Source: Gerris lacustris (taxonomy: Eukaryota > Arthropoda > Insecta > Hemiptera > Gerridae). From it: a stretch of 64,000 nt of DNA. The stretch lies in contig OX578276.1 of assembly GCA_951217055.1 (NCBI GenBank), positions 31,333,505-31,397,504 on the forward strand, in the 5' to 3' direction. Positions 1 through 10,395 of this stretch are shown here, piece after piece; positions within the stretch are counted from its first letter, which is position 1; every line of letters starts with the position of its first letter. The notes under the pieces were generated by a model. That model was given only the letters and a program-made list of their open reading frames with translations, made no database searches and was not told where the DNA came from. A program made the position numbers and the translations under genes.

Positions 1-110
1 CTGGAGTCTATTTTTCTCTGTCTGTTTCCCGTAGTTAATAATAATTATAACTTGATTTAAATTAAAAATTTTATCGTTCCGTAGTTTGAATACTACCAAA
101 ATCGTAAAAT

Positions 111-563
111 ATGAATTTATAATTCTTTGGTTATAACTTGGATAGGGCGAGCGTAGGCAAGTTTGAAGTGTGTGTAAAACGTGCCCCCCCCCTCTATCTC
201 ACTTATGTGAAGTGCAAAAAATCTGAAAAAATTCCTGAAAATTCTTCGACCAAAAGTAAAGATACCACTTTGTGGAAAGTTCGAAAAAAAAGAAATATTT
301 TTTTTTTTTAATGACAAAATACGATTTTAAATCACTATGGTCTGTTCGATGAATTTATATGGTTGTAGTCCGGTTCAGTGGCAAAAAAATACTTTATCAG
401 AAGTTTGTTTATGTGTTTTGAGCATATCAGACCCATATAGGATAGTTCAAAGTAAGCTTTTTAGCATTTTAAAAACACCATCAATAGGGTAATACTTAAA
501 CTATTCAGGGTCGCCTACGGACCCTCGCTGTGTTCTGACTAGCACACACTTGACCTGTTTATT
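111..563 (+). repeat. Interspersed repeat family F, copy 1 (left part cut by the window edge or truncated)
   Basis: This stretch matches 46717-47160 in the same orientation almost throughout, with small indels. Both copies share a C-run followed by a CTCTATCTC block, the phrase CTTTATCAGAAGTTTGTTTA, and a CTCGCTGTG block near the right end. The right end carries GCCTACGGACCC, the reverse complement of the GGGTCCGTAGGC that opens the longer copy at 46438, so the family has short inverted ends. No coding potential is visible. The 66-codon minus-strand frame here is not conserved in the other copy. Confidence 0.8.
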
Positions 564-1212
564 TAAAGTGTGGTGTCGCGGGAAACGAAGTTCCTTACAT
601 TTTTCATTAAATATAAATTATAAAATCACACTGCTAAGTACGTATACGTTGCTAACTACTTGTACATGGCGGATTTAAGAGACAAAATTAAAAGTAACTA
701 ACTGTTTGTACCTAGCGGAGTTAACCCAAAATTAAAAGAAAAGTATTATTTGTATTATTAAAGCAAGCGTCTTACAATAAAATAATAATATAATAAAATA
801 AATAATTTAAATAATAATTTCTTCGTAGAGAAAACAGTTCTATATTAGGTATATTTAGGAAATTATAAATTATAAATAAGAATGAGAGTAGTAGGTATAT
901 AGATGAGTTTTGTTTTTGTGGTATGAAATTTAATAAACATGTTTTTATTGTGTTGTATCGAATATCGTCGAACAAAATATGACTCCGATCTAATAATAGC
1001 ATGTCTCATGTGTTCATTTCTCTAATCCATACGATATTAAAAAAGAATATATGTATTTAGAGTTAAGAATTGAATAACGCTAATGTATGTCCAAACCTTA
1101 TTACAGGTACCAAAACATCTACAAGAAAATTGGAGGGAAAATTTTAGGGTAATTAGGTTTCTGTCGCAGTTTAGTTAATCTCTGCTAAAGAAAATTGGCA
1201 AATCTATAAAAA

Positions 1213-1215
<3 letters not shown>
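564..1215. other. AT-rich intergenic DNA, no gene seen
   Basis: No frame with coding character, no RNA gene and no repeat matched elsewhere in the window was recognised. The minus-strand frame at 772-1002 is low-complexity AT and is taken as chance. Confidence 0.5.

Positions 1216-1304
<89 letters not shown>
1216..1304. repeat. (TA)n microsatellite
   Basis: About 89 bp of TA dinucleotide with one AAATA interruption. Frames through it only read alternating Tyr-Ile and are not genes. Confidence 0.97.
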
Positions 1305-1308
<4 letters not shown>

Positions 1309-1784
1309 TAGTAATTTATCCGATACAGTATGTGTCCTTCTAAACCGGAAAACAAAGTGCACATGATAGAAAAAAGAAAAAAAGAAATCGGAAGCGTGAC
1401 AAAATGAAACATCATTCTACGAAAAATATAAAGCTTTTAGCACAATGTCAGTGTAATTGCGTTATTAACAAATATCAGTGTTACCTTGTTCTTTAAAGTT
1501 TTGTTACTAACCTTCATGAGAAGAAGCGTAAAAAATCTTCCTATATTCCTTTAATTTACCTATATCAAAATGTATTACATCGTTGCATATGAATATTTAA
1601 AAAAGTGTAATAAATTAAAATTCACTTCAAATTGAATCCATGAATATACTTTATAAATGATACATTTTTACACTAAGAATATAATATTTACTGAAAGAAT
1701 AATTTTTAAAAGTAAATAAATAATAATAGACACTTATTTGTTAAAATAAAGCAGATGCCACCCGTTTTGATCTGTATGGAATCA
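1305..1784. other. AT-rich DNA, nothing recognised
   Basis: Neither a coding frame nor a repeat shared with the rest of the window was recognised in this stretch. Confidence 0.5.
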
Positions 1785-1918
1785 TCATTTATATATAATC
1801 GAGTAGTGTCCCGACGACTCATCTCGAAATGATTTGTTATTGCTACGCTAAGGCAACCAACATTTATTCCAATAAAAAAATATATGTTTGTTTTGATTTG
1901 CTGGTCTTTAAATAGATA
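1785..1918 (+). repeat. Interspersed repeat family G, copy 1
   Basis: About 135 bp that recurs at 45821-45960 (same strand) and 60883-61020 (opposite strand). The shared landmarks are AATCGAGTAGTGTCC near the left, GGCAACCA in the middle, CATTTATTCCAATAAAA after it, and GGTCTTTAAATAG at the right. The Met-initiated minus-strand frame at 1706-1954 overlaps it but is not preserved in the other copies. Confidence 0.8.
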
Positions 1919-2324
1919 TAATAATGACATTCCGTTACACAAATTTAATTTCAAACCTTTGATTTTTATATTTATATTGGATACCTAACCCCTAATCATC
2001 ATACTTTTAATAATATACCTACCTAAAAATGTAATTGTTCTTCATTTTTCGGGCAAATTTAAAAAAAAAAAAAAAAATGCTCTTCTTTTAGAGCGCCATG
2101 AGCGCACGGTCCCCGGTTTTACTGAGTGGATATTTTTGTTCCGAGGTAACATCTTTATTTTAATTAAGTGCAAAAACTTTTAAAACGGTCCTCGGTTTTC
2201 ATAGTAAATAGACAAAATAATTCTATCACTCTATGCTAGGCAGCGGCCGCTTTTGGGGGTTGACGAGCGAAGCGAGTAGGGGGCGGAGCCCCCTAGTTAA
2301 AATAAAAAATATAAATCATTAACT
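1919..2324. other. Intergenic, with a short GC hairpin and an A-run
   Basis: Contains an A-run near 2061-2077 and a perfect small hairpin GGGGGC-GGA-GCCCCC at 2279-2293, set in a locally GC-rich patch with CGAGCGAAGCGAG. No gene seen. Confidence 0.5.
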
Positions 2325-2780
2325 CACAAAAACTTCTGCTTGTATCAAATTGAAATGTTACATGCTTGTTTCAATTGTACTGTAGGTGATGTATACAATT
2401 TTTCATTTAAATCTTTACGTTAGAACGTAAGATATCGGTAAAAACGTTGTTTTCTTTATTTTAATCGGTTTGGTTCGCTTTAATAAATTTAGCGATCTTT
2501 ATCACTTCATAGTAGTGTCGGTGTTCGTTTTACTAAAAAAAATTATTTAAAAAAGTTGTTGGTCTCATTAAATAGATGAAGTTTTTTCTCGTCCAAAAAT
2601 TCCAATTTTAAATTCGAAGCTTACGTTTACGCAAGCGTTGCGCGTGAACGCTTGGGCGGATAACGTTGTCCAACGAACTTGTCCCGGACATTGGTAAAAT
2701 GAACATGTGTACCAAATTTCAACTAAGTCGGTCAACTTTTACTCCAGTTATCGCCATCGGTAGATTTCGTGACGGATTTT
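2325..2780 (+). repeat. Interspersed repeat family H, copy 1
   Basis: About 450 bp, recurring inverted at 21337-21795, with a further fragment at 21036-21120. Shared landmarks include TGTATCAAATTGAAAT, TTACGTTAGAACGTAAGATA, GCGATCTTTAT, and AACTTTTACTC followed by a TTATCG block. The 21.3 kb copy is joined to a TCTG microsatellite. No coding capacity is visible. Confidence 0.75.
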
Positions 2781-3869
2781 GCGTGACGGTGATTTTGTGA
2801 CGGTTATTTTGTAACGGTGATTTTGTGACGGTGATTTTGGTCGTTTTTTCCGGATTCACTCCCGGGCTCCAGAACGTGCCATAAGGAACTTCGTTCCAAA
2901 AATAATGGCATTTTTTGCATTTATATCAATAAACTCTATACTAAGATTCGGAGGGTATTTTATTCTTAGTAATATAATTTATGATGTATAATATAATAGT
3001 CCTGATTCTATTCCTAGAAGGCTTTGGAAACAAAACTATTTAGGCATTTCATTTAATTACTAGGCCTATATGATTATAGGAAACATAGCCACTAATACCT
3101 ATCATGAGCCCAGTGAGGATAGTAAATATTTACTATGTAATATCATCAATCACCATTTAAAGACATAATTTTTACATATCTAGATAACATCTTAATAATT
3201 ATTTTAACAAATTTTAATAATTTAATTAATTAATAAATTAAAAGCAATGTCTTCAAATCGGCCTTCGGCCGTGACACCCAGATAGGTTTTAGAATTGTCT
3301 TCATTTTATCTTTATTTTTATTAATTTAAACTTAAATACCATCTTCATCAATGTTTTTTTTTTTATTATTATTATTATTATTTTCATTTCAAAAGTTTTT
3401 TATTATTTCTTTTTTTTATACCAAATGCAATAGTTTATCTATATATTCCTATTTACACATGCTTATCCTTGCATCTACTATATTTATTTATATGTATAAG
3501 TAATAGTACAACAAACAATATTTGTTATAAAAACAACTAATAATATATCAGACCAACTATATTTAACGACTTCAAAATAACTACAATCTATACTAATCTA
3601 TATTTAAATAACAACAAATGTCCAACATCTTACTATGTATATAGACTCGAAAAATGAAATAAAAATATAAATTAGAGGGAAGAGGACGGAAATGTTCATT
3701 CGAATGCCACAACATTGGTTCCAAACCTACTTTTTTTTGCATTATGTTATGACAGCCAATAATTATTCCGAAATGGCTAATAAATATTCTATGAACCCAC
3801 CTTCAATCATATTAAAAGGCGAAGACGCTAGTGCCACAGTATGCAAGTTATGTTAGGATAATTCATGAA
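2781..3869. other. AT-rich DNA, simple repeats only
   Basis: Starts with short GTGACGG(T/A) reiterations at about 2768-2840. It also holds a (TTA)n tract near 3364-3382 and a short stretch (about 3055-3115) that resembles 52226-52290 around a GGAAAC-TAGCCAC block. No gene recognised. Confidence 0.5.
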
Positions 3870-4119
3870 CTATAGTAAAACCATTCTATAGTAAACACAT
3901 TATACTTTTTAACTCTGACAGCTTAGGAAAATCGAGAAAAAAAAATGGGAGGAGAGTGTATGAGAGCTTGAGATTTTGGCGGGTAATAGGTTGGGCAATG
4001 ACCTATTGCCCGCCAAAATATCAAGCTCTCATTCACTCTCCTCCCATTTTTTTTCTCGATTTTCCCAAGCTGTCAGAGTTAAAAAGTATAATGTGTTTAC
4101 TATAGAATGGTTTTTATAG
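3870..4119. mobile_element. 250-bp foldback (MITE-like inverted repeat)
   Basis: Two arms of about 115 bp are inverted copies of each other around a short centre near 3994-4000. The arms run from the ACCATTCTATAG block at the left to its complement CTATAGAATGGT at the right, and include the complementary pair AATGGGAGGAGAG and CTCTCCTCCCATT. A few mismatches separate the arms, so this is an ageing element. I found no convincing target-site duplication and cannot assign a superfamily. Confidence 0.85.
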
Positions 4120-4854
4120 CTTAATAAAGAATTGTAAACTTACAAAGAATGTGATAGAGTTCAATAACATATTATAAGAAACGTCAAATAAAAGAACTAA
4201 TATACCAGCAAATAGAATTGGTCTTTAGTAGAGTATCCAATAAAATTATGCATTTAGGAAAAGTTTGTTTGCGTTAACCCAAACATTTTTCTGTTGTTTA
4301 TTGGTAAACAAACTGCTTTGTTTGTTTAGTTTATTTTAGAGTTTGCTTAGGGTTGTTTTGCTCATGAGAACAGCCTCCTGCTGGTGTCTCTACCTATAGA
4401 TACTCTCTGTATAATTGGCGTACGTTCTATTTGTATTGTCATTTAGAGTAAAACAATACGCCTTGGGGGTCGAAGGGTACCTACAGGCATTCTGTACACA
4501 GACAAAAGCTATTATAAACAATGAACCCTAAAAAAAAGGAAAAGAAGTTAGAACAAGAGGGTTAAAAAATAAAAAAGTTTGAAATGTTTTATTGCTAAGG
4601 TTTATAGAGGCGGGGTTTCTACCATAGCCTCAGGGTATGAGAAGCTACATCCAAGGATTTCTAGACCAATATCTCTAAAGCTTAAATAAGGTCTATAACC
4701 TCACAAAAATTTGGCTTTACAGAAAGCGTTTGATTCTGCTCCCAGAGTTAAAAAGTAATTCCGATAAATCGAACAAAACTTTTCCTTTACAGATATTGAT
4801 ACTGCATATAAATTCGATAATATCTCATTTGAATGATTATTTGGTTCTTATAGT
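4120..4854. other. Intergenic, nothing recognised
   Basis: No coding frame of interest and no clear repeat shared with other parts of the window. Confidence 0.45.
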
Positions 4855-5150
4855 TTATCGAAAGTAACGGAAGTCTAATGATCGATCTGAAGAACAAAAG
4901 GTCTCTGAATTCACAAATTCCTAGACAAAAATCCATCTTAGACATCAGGGAACACTTTTGGTCTCGTTTCTGTCTGTCGGTGTGTCCACAATTTTTGTGA
5001 ATCAACATATCTTAAAAAATACTCTCCCAATTTTAAATTTGAATGGTAGGTCACAATTAGCCTATTGTTGGACGTATATAAGTTTCAACATTTTGTGCCC
5101 ATTAGTTTCTCTTCCCCATACACACAAACATAAATTAATTTACACCTATA
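4855..5150 (-). repeat. Repeat R1 copy (degenerate)
   Basis: This is one of about fourteen R1 copies in the window. R1 is recognised in order (on the opposite strand here) by a TTACACC block, CAACATAT, a GTCTGTC block, a pair of complementary runs around TTCAGAAC, and the hairpin block GTTACC-TTC-GGTAA. Here the hairpin end is decayed (AGTAACGGAAG). The copy stops at the TTAA where the piggyBac-like element begins. The far end of an R1-like copy resumes after the TTAA at 6748, so the piggyBac probably landed in R1. Confidence 0.65.
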
Positions 5151-5317
5151 TGTTTAACCCTAGAACGCTAATCATACTTTTTAACCTCTTATGACTAACC
5201 TTGAGTCATATTGACTCCTTAATCTATTATACCCAGTTTTATTAAATATAAAGGCCTAATATGTATAATAGTTTTTTAACACGTTTTAGTTAAAAACACA
5301 CACACATGATGGGACAC

Positions 5318-5683
5318 TTAAGTACTTTGTTTGCCATAAAAAAAAACATTTTTTCCTTTTAATTCCGGTTTTTCCATCTGGACTAATATTACATATCCGA
5401 TATTGTTATCTACCGGAGAGGTTTTATTTACTTTTTTTATGTAGCTTTTTTCTTTCCTCTTCTTTGGCTTTTCTATTTCGTAAATTGTTTCAATTAATTT
5501 ATCATTTTCCTCATCATCGCTGATGGGATCAAAAAAGGTATTTTCTATTTTAAAATCAGGGTCCAAATCACAAGCGTCACCATTATTGTCGAATACGCTC
5601 TTTTTCATAATCAGTATTTGAATCGGTCATTTCCTTCATCAAGCGATAAATGTCGTTTGGATCATTGTATTTTTTCTCCATTA
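5318..5683 (-). pseudogene. Acidic N-terminal remnant, possibly of a piggyBac-type transposase
   Basis: A frame opens with an ATG at 5681-5683 and runs about 35 codons (it starts MEKKYNDPNDIYRLMKEM). One frameshift near 5600 then leads into a 96-codon frame ending at 5318. That second part is rich in Asp and Glu (DPISDDEEND) and then in Lys (KPKKRKEK). An acidic N-terminus before the catalytic core is usual for piggyBac-family transposases, and the open frame sits inside an element with piggyBac ends. I see none of the catalytic aspartates. The assignment therefore rests on context. It could also be an unrelated captured exon. Confidence 0.45.
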
Positions 5684-6099
5684 TTTGACCATATTCATAT
5701 TCTATTAACTTTATATAATTTAGACATTATAAAGACAAAAAAATATAACAATTTATTCTTATAAATGAATAAATTACAATTACATTAGGTACCTTTAATT
5801 TGTAATAATTATTAATTAAAAGTTATGTAATACCTAATTTATAAGATTTGAAATGGCCAAATAAACAATAACACTTATTAGATTAGGCTGTTAATACTAT
5901 TCTGCATTTCCTACAAATAATTTAGGTTCAAGACTAAACAGGAGTCAAAATGACTCCGTGACTACAGAAAAAAAACGATATGTCCTCTTTAGAATTTGAA
6001 TGTGTCTGATAGAGGTGTAGAAGGGTTATTCAAGGGTGATAGATAGCATAGCTGAGATGTGGGAGTTCTGTTTTTTACAGACACCGTGCATTCGTAGTT

Positions 6100-6715
6100 A
6101 AAGTTCGGTCCGAGACAACTCAAGACAAACTTTCTCATATACGAGTTCAAAATTATTTAGCCCAGTGTTTTCCATTTATTAGTTTTCGTATGTACATTTA
6201 ATTATTATTAAAAATTTTATCAAAATTTATCATAAAAATAACATCTCCTGCTCCTGGGCGGGGAATCGAACCCGGGCTCTCTCCGTCCACGTTTTAAGTT
6301 TTTTTCTCAGGAATTTTTCCCGGGGAAACGGCTTGTATGGTTAGATTCGTATTTAAATGGGCTACATTTTTGAATTTTTTAATAAATATCGTCGGAACCG
6401 TTTGGAGAAATAATATTTTTCATGTTTTTTCAGAGTTTTTGGGGGGTAGCGCCCCCAAATTTGGAGCTTAGATTCGTTTCTCGATTTTGCCTCGAGGTAT
6501 GATTTTTCTGAACATGTATGCCAAATTTCGTCAAAATCGGCCCTGTAGTTTAGGCTTCAGACGTCTACACAGACAGACTATAGACAGACAGAAATTTTTT
6601 TAAAACCCTTTTTTGGACTCAGGGGACCTCAAAACGTGTAAATTCATCAAAATCTCAAAAACGAATTTTCGTGCCATCACAATACTTTCTCTTTATATGA
6701 GAAAGTAAAAATGGG
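6100..6715 (+). repeat. Repeat R2 copy 1, ending in a terminal hairpin
   Basis: About 600 bp. Its left and central part recurs inverted at 32868-33240, and its right part recurs at 14044-14296 and 47165-47578. Landmarks are GGGGGGTAGCGCCCCC in the middle, CAAATTTCGTCAAAATC, a CAGACAGAC block, a GGACTCAGGGGACCTC block, and the terminal hairpin TACTTTCTC-loop-GAGAAAGTA followed by AAAA. The left part contains a tRNA T-arm-like sequence on the minus strand (6255-6285). It lies inside the piggyBac-like element. Confidence 0.75.
6255..6285 (-). other. tRNA T-arm / box B-like sequence
   Basis: On the minus strand this reads GCCCGGGTTCGATTCCCC, which fits a polymerase III box B and a T-loop with a flanking stem. 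No acceptor stem, D-arm or box A is found at the expected distance, and the same fragment recurs at 33065-33090 inside another R2 copy. It is therefore a tRNA-derived scrap carried by the repeat. It is antisense to the R2 tail, so it is not an ordinary SINE head. Confidence 0.6.
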
Positions 6716-6747
6716 AGTAATTTTGATTCCAGGTTAGCGTTCTAGTG

Positions 6748-8430
6748 TTAAAGTAAATAAAATAGGACGCGAGGAAGGTATGTGCCACACCGCAATTTGT
6801 CAGACTTTTTTACTATGCTTTCTTTCAACTCTTAGAAAAAAATTAAAACAAAATATAGTATTGCCACAAAATGATCTTAGTTACTATTTAAGTGGAAAAA
6901 TAAAAGTTTTGCTCTTGCAGAAAACTGTGTTTGCTGAGAGGCCAAAACTGCATCCTTCATGTGACACATTGATTTATTCATTATAAATGCATTTGCAGAA
7001 AAGAATCAGTGTCTTAATTTATATCTTGTAACCATTTTAAATTTGTTCCAAGATACTATTTTACTTCCGAGCTTACCGAAGGTAACGGAAGCTATGTGAT
7101 CGTTCTGAAGAGCGAAAAAATTTTATGACAAACACGATTACAAATTACCAGTAAAATACATTTATATAATGCAGTTTATAATGTTCAAATGCATTTTAAG
7201 GCAGATCTAATTGTTAATGAAAAAACAAGGTTTAATTTTGTTTAAAACATCCAGTTAAGTATTTTTGTACAAAGGTAAATGCACTTGGTGTCCAGTAAAG
7301 CGGAATGTTTTTCCAAGGGAAACAAAAAAAAACAATTAACTTTTTTCTTTTATCAGTAATTGCAGACAAGTTCATTAATCTTAATTTACATTGTTTGTAA
7401 GTTGTTTCTATTTAACTTTTTTGTTTTATTCTTTATAAAAATATAAACTAATTAAAGTATTTGAAACTTTAAAAATAGTCCTCCCATTTAATAGTCCTTT
7501 ATCCTCACATTTTCTTCTACTTTTTTTTATTTTTTCTACTTATTCTGTACTCAAACTTACATTAATATTAACTCTTAGTCTTGTTTATTATCATTTTGTA
7601 CAAATTCTATATTATAATTACTTTTCTATTATTACTTCTAGTTTTTTTTTCAAATTCATTAAATTTATTTAACAAATTTATTACTGTAAAATGCTAACTT
7701 TGCAAACAATCACTAATTATAACAAAGAAATCTTATGTAAAATTATTGTATAAAAATATTGCAAAAATTTATTTTATGTAACTTGGGAATATTTAATGTG
7801 CATATAGACTGTGGACATGTCCTCATTGGAATCCATATCTATATATACATCTATGTTCCCAAAGATGAAAACTGTGCCGCGCTCAAGCTTAGGCTTATGC
7901 GGACAGTAAGAAAACCCAGTTTTAAGGCTCATATTTGTTATAAGTTTTACTTTAAAATGTATTTAAAAAAAAAAAGAAAAAAAGTTCGTTTATAATTTAA
8001 ACAGAGCATCTATCTTATCTATGATTCATACATGGTTTTGTATAGTTAACTGTCATGTCATCCTGACTTAACATTTGTATTTTGTATTTATTAAATCATT
8101 GCTGCCTACCTATCATAGGATTAAACATGAAATCCACTTATTTCTATGATATGTAGATCTTACATCTGGCACTGCGAGACAAACCAAGAAGACAAGAATT
8201 ATAATAACATCAAAATCTTATAACATAATGTGACAAATTAAGACATTTTAAATTTGAAACTTTTCAAAAAGAACTTGAAGAATAGGAAAATTATGAAGAC
8301 AGATTCCAACGTCAAATTAAAATCTGTGGCATTACCCATGAAGAAAATATTAGAGATCTATTGCTGTCTAAAATTGGTGCCAGTGCATAAGAGATCTTAG
8401 CCGACCATTTTATACCAACCAAAAGTACGA
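6748..8430 (+). repeat. Left copy of a long direct repeat (5' region of a Ty3/gypsy-like element?)
   Basis: Matches 14331-15530 in the same orientation with small differences. The left copy has a roughly 450-bp extra block at about 7480-7960, rich in T/A and low-complexity DNA. Within it, 6752-6805 is an R1 end and 7060-7118 carries the R1 hairpin. Near 8158-8190 the sequence CTGGCACTGCGAGAC (CTGGCGCTGCGAGAC in the other copy) could be a primer-binding site, since TGGCGC is a common start. Gag-like coding begins about 60 bp later. I could not define LTR ends. Confidence 0.6.
8232..8430 (+). pseudogene. gag: Ty3/gypsy-type Gag, first part, left copy
   Basis: One frame reads a segment like the N-terminal capsid region of Ty3/gypsy Gag: a Phe-rich start, then ENYEDRFQRQIKICGI, then LLLSKIGASA, then ILADHFIPTKST. 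Gag proteins of this class have the same order (an EW-x-RF block, the L-S-IG block, then the L-P block). There are stops at the TAG replacing the Trp codon of the other copy and at the TAA after SKIGASA. After 8430 the sequence diverges from the right copy into what appears to be the start of the Penelope element. Confidence 0.65.
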
Positions 8431-8493
8431 TTTTCATAGAATTATCAACTGGACGATCCGAAACACCAGTAAACAACTCACGTTCTTTTAATA

Positions 8494-8550
8494 ATGGAAG
8501 AACTGAACTACAATATGAACACCGATGAAGGACTTTTTTGCTACTTAGAC
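8494..8550 (+). CDS. Penelope-like ORF, first 19 codons
   Basis: The ATG at 8494 follows an in-frame TAA at 8470-8472, so it is the first available start. It reads 19 codons (MEELNYNMNTDEGLFCYLD) up to the hAT insertion at 8551. The last codons are part of the 8-bp target duplication ACTTAGAC (8543-8550), repeated at 10528-10535. The reading frame matches the one that resumes at 10536, which shows the two parts were one ORF before the insertion. Confidence 0.85.
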
Positions 8551-8803
8551 CAGGGGTGCCCAACCTTTTTTAATCAAGGGCCACATTGCCAATATTCAAA
8601 GGGAAGGCGGGCCGGGGGCCGGTGGTGTACCGGGGGGGGGGTGTCCTCCCCCAGAAAATTTTATAATTTTTACCCTTATAAAACACGTTTTTATGCTTCC
8701 TAGAAGGTTAATTTTCCGTTTTGGTTTTAGCTGAAACACCATGTTAATAAAGTTTTTTTCTGTTACTAGCCTAGTTTTACTTTGCAGAAAATAAAACACT
8801 CAA

Positions 8804-8835
<32 letters not shown>

Positions 8836-8936
8836 CCAGCCGGGGGGAAATAAATCCCAGAGACATAGACCACCAGATGGATCCTTTGAACAAACCCGGG
8901 TTGTAGAAGGTTTCCCTCTATTAATTCATAGACCCT

Positions 8937-9190
8937 CTACTCCTTCAACATTCTGATGCCTTGGCAAAATGCCACTATCTTGTTGATGGATATTTTTCTC
9001 AACTTCCTGATTGGAACGGTTGCCTCACCGAAGATCAGCCATCTATGATTTAGCAGCCCGGGGCAGCGGCTAATTAGATGTAGGGGAGTTTCTTCGTCCT
9101 CCCCGCACAGCCTACAGATTGATTCGTCAGCCAATCCTAGTAGCTGTAGGTGCCTGTTTAATCGACAGTGACCCGTTAGGAACCCTGTCG
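8937..9190 (-). pseudogene. LINE C-terminal zinc knuckle region
   Basis: The frame continues the LINE ORF after a small frameshift near 9190. It reads FLTGHCRLNRHLQLLGL, then the knuckle CRLCGEDEETPLHLISRC. The Cys-x2-Cys ... His-x4-Cys arrangement and the preceding LTGHCRLNRHL block are typical of the tail of RNase H-bearing non-LTR retrotransposons in arthropods. It ends with a stop near 8937, about 100 bp before the poly(A) tail. The Met-initiated frame starting at 9134 is simply the inner part of this region. Confidence 0.85.
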
Positions 9191-9195
9191 GGTAT

Positions 9196-9887
9196 TTACC
9201 CAGTATGGCAAGATTTCTTATTTAGACTCAACATGCTTTTGGCGAGTCTTGAAGAGGGTCCACTTATAAATAATTTGGATTGTCTCATCCTGGGTGACTT
9301 ATCCCAGGTTTCTTGAAATTCTCTGACCAAGGAGAGTTTCAGTGCTGTCTTAATGTTGCACCGAGAAATGCCCACACTGGGTTCAGGTGTCAAGGGAGTT
9401 GAGCCGGAACCTTGTCTTGCTAGATGATCTGCCTTTTCATTTCCCTCGATTCCTTTATGACCCGGAACCCAAAGCACTTGTACCTTGTTTCTGCAAGAAA
9501 TAGCCTCTAGTGCTTTTTTGCAGTCGAAGACTAATTTGGAAGTGCATTTGGGTGCAGCCAGCGCCTTTATCGCTGCCTGACTGTCGGAACAGATATATAT
9601 CTGTTTATCTGGTTCATGTGTGTTACTCATAATAGTCTGAGCGCATACAAGGATAGCATATATTTCTGCCTGAAACACTGTGGCATATTTTCCTAGACTT
9701 ATGCTCTCCTCATAGCTTGGGTCTTTACAGTAGATCCCAGCTCCTGACAACTCCTCTATTCGTGATCCGTCCGTGTACCACACGTCTTCTCCCGTGATAG
9801 AAATGTTCGTCCTGTTTTCCTCCCAATCCTGCATCGAGGGGAAGTAATAACTCCAAGAGTTCCTAAATTGCCATCTAGCAATGCAAA
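9196..9887 (-). pseudogene. LINE ribonuclease H domain
   Basis: A frame of about 230 residues carries a complete RNase H signature. Counting from the Met of the open frame at 9933, these are the first Asp in YTDGS (55), Glu in FQAEIYA (90), Asp in ICSDSQAA (117), His in WVPGHKGIEGNE (159) and the last Asp in KADHLA (169). All catalytic residues are present. The first 15 residues of that open frame come from the hAT target duplication and not from the LINE. The frame is broken near 9196 before the zinc knuckle. RNase H here would degrade the RNA of the RNA-DNA hybrid during retrotransposition. Confidence 0.9.
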
Positions 9888-10070
9888 TTTTTTCTGTTAC
9901 TAGCCTAGTTTTACTTTGCAGAAAATAAAACACTCAAATATATATTAAAATGATTGTAATTAACCACACAAGTATAAAAATACAACAATAACAGTATGAA
10001 TAACAAAAAATTTGGTCTTTCATTTTACAAAGTTATTAATCAAAATATCAAGTTTGTATGTATCTTAGCT

Positions 10071-10395
10071 TCAGTGAGCTGGTTGAAACTGCTTTGCACT
10101 TGTACTTAAAATGTCTTTCCACTTAGCCTCAAACTTGGTTGTACCAATCATTAATAACGATATTAAGTGTTCATCTGTGAGGGAAGACCGGAATTTTGAT
10201 TTAATGTAATTCAAATTCATTTTTGAAAATGTTTGTTTGCAAACATAGGTCGAACCAAACACTGAGAACATGGTACGAGTAAACATTTTAAAGTTTTTGA
10301 AATCTTCGCATTGGGCAAGGCTCTGTAGAATGGCAACAGATCTCTGTTTTCCCCATTCTCCAATGTTGCTGGGCAAAATCAGCTGGGCTGTTCGG
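10071..10395 (-). pseudogene. hAT transposase C-terminal dimerisation domain
   Basis: A stretch of about 105 residues contains FGSTYVCKQTFSKMN, KSKFRSSLTDEHL and LISLLMIGTT. These match the order and spacing of the hAT C-terminal dimerisation region (FGS-Y-CE-FS-M, then R-RLTDEHL). A Cys-Lys replaces the usual Cys-Glu. The upstream catalytic region and BED finger are missing. The best-known relatives are the domesticated and transposon hAT proteins of the ZBED5/GTF2IRD2-like branch. That placement is from memory of motifs, not a search. Confidence 0.85.

Larger units (their letters stand above)
5158..6747. mobile_element. piggyBac-like DNA transposon remnant
   Basis: A 1,590-bp element with TTAA on both sides (5154-5157 and 6748-6751), the target site of the piggyBac superfamily. 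The left end reads CCCTAGAACGCTAA. The right end, read inward on the other strand, is CACTAGAACGCTAA, which gives 13 of 14 matching bases. The CCCTAGAA start is typical of piggyBac ends. Palindromic GAGTCA-n-TGACTCC blocks lie inside both ends (about 5202-5220, 5941-5957, and a decayed one at 6714-6731) and could be transposase-binding sites. An acidic, frame-shifted coding remnant lies on the minus strand (5318-5683). The DDD catalytic core is absent. Repeat R2 occupies about 6100-6715. Confidence 0.8.
8808..9887 (-). mobile_element. 5'-truncated LINE (RNase H-bearing, I/R1 group) inside the hAT
   Basis: The element reads on the minus strand. Its 3' poly(A) tail is the T-run at 8808-8835, and its truncated 5' end is at about 9887. 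It is bounded by a direct repeat of 54 bp (8754-8807 and 9888-9941, starting TTTTTTCTGTTACTAG), identical in both copies as far as I can read. This is an unusually long target-site duplication. Only the RNase H domain and the downstream zinc knuckle remain, so the truncation removed the endonuclease and reverse transcriptase. Confidence 0.93.

Noticed and set aside
1185..1415. Tyr/Ile open frames across (TA)n tracts (also at 43574-44071, 45541-45735 and 46000-46272)
   Set aside because: They are products of the TA dinucleotide, open in several frames and on both strands, with no coding character.
5202..5957. GAGTCA palindromes as AP-1-type host regulatory sites
   Set aside because: They occur at matching positions near both ends of the piggyBac-like element, so an element function is the simpler reading.
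6255..6285. A tRNA gene at 6255-6285 (and at 33065-33090)
   Set aside because: Only the T-arm-like part is present. There is no acceptor stem, anticodon arm or box A, and both copies are inside repeat R2.
9889..9933. N-terminal residues of the RNase H frame (and of the frame at 8596-8799)
   Set aside because: They derive from the 54-bp target duplication of the hAT host sequence, not from the LINE.
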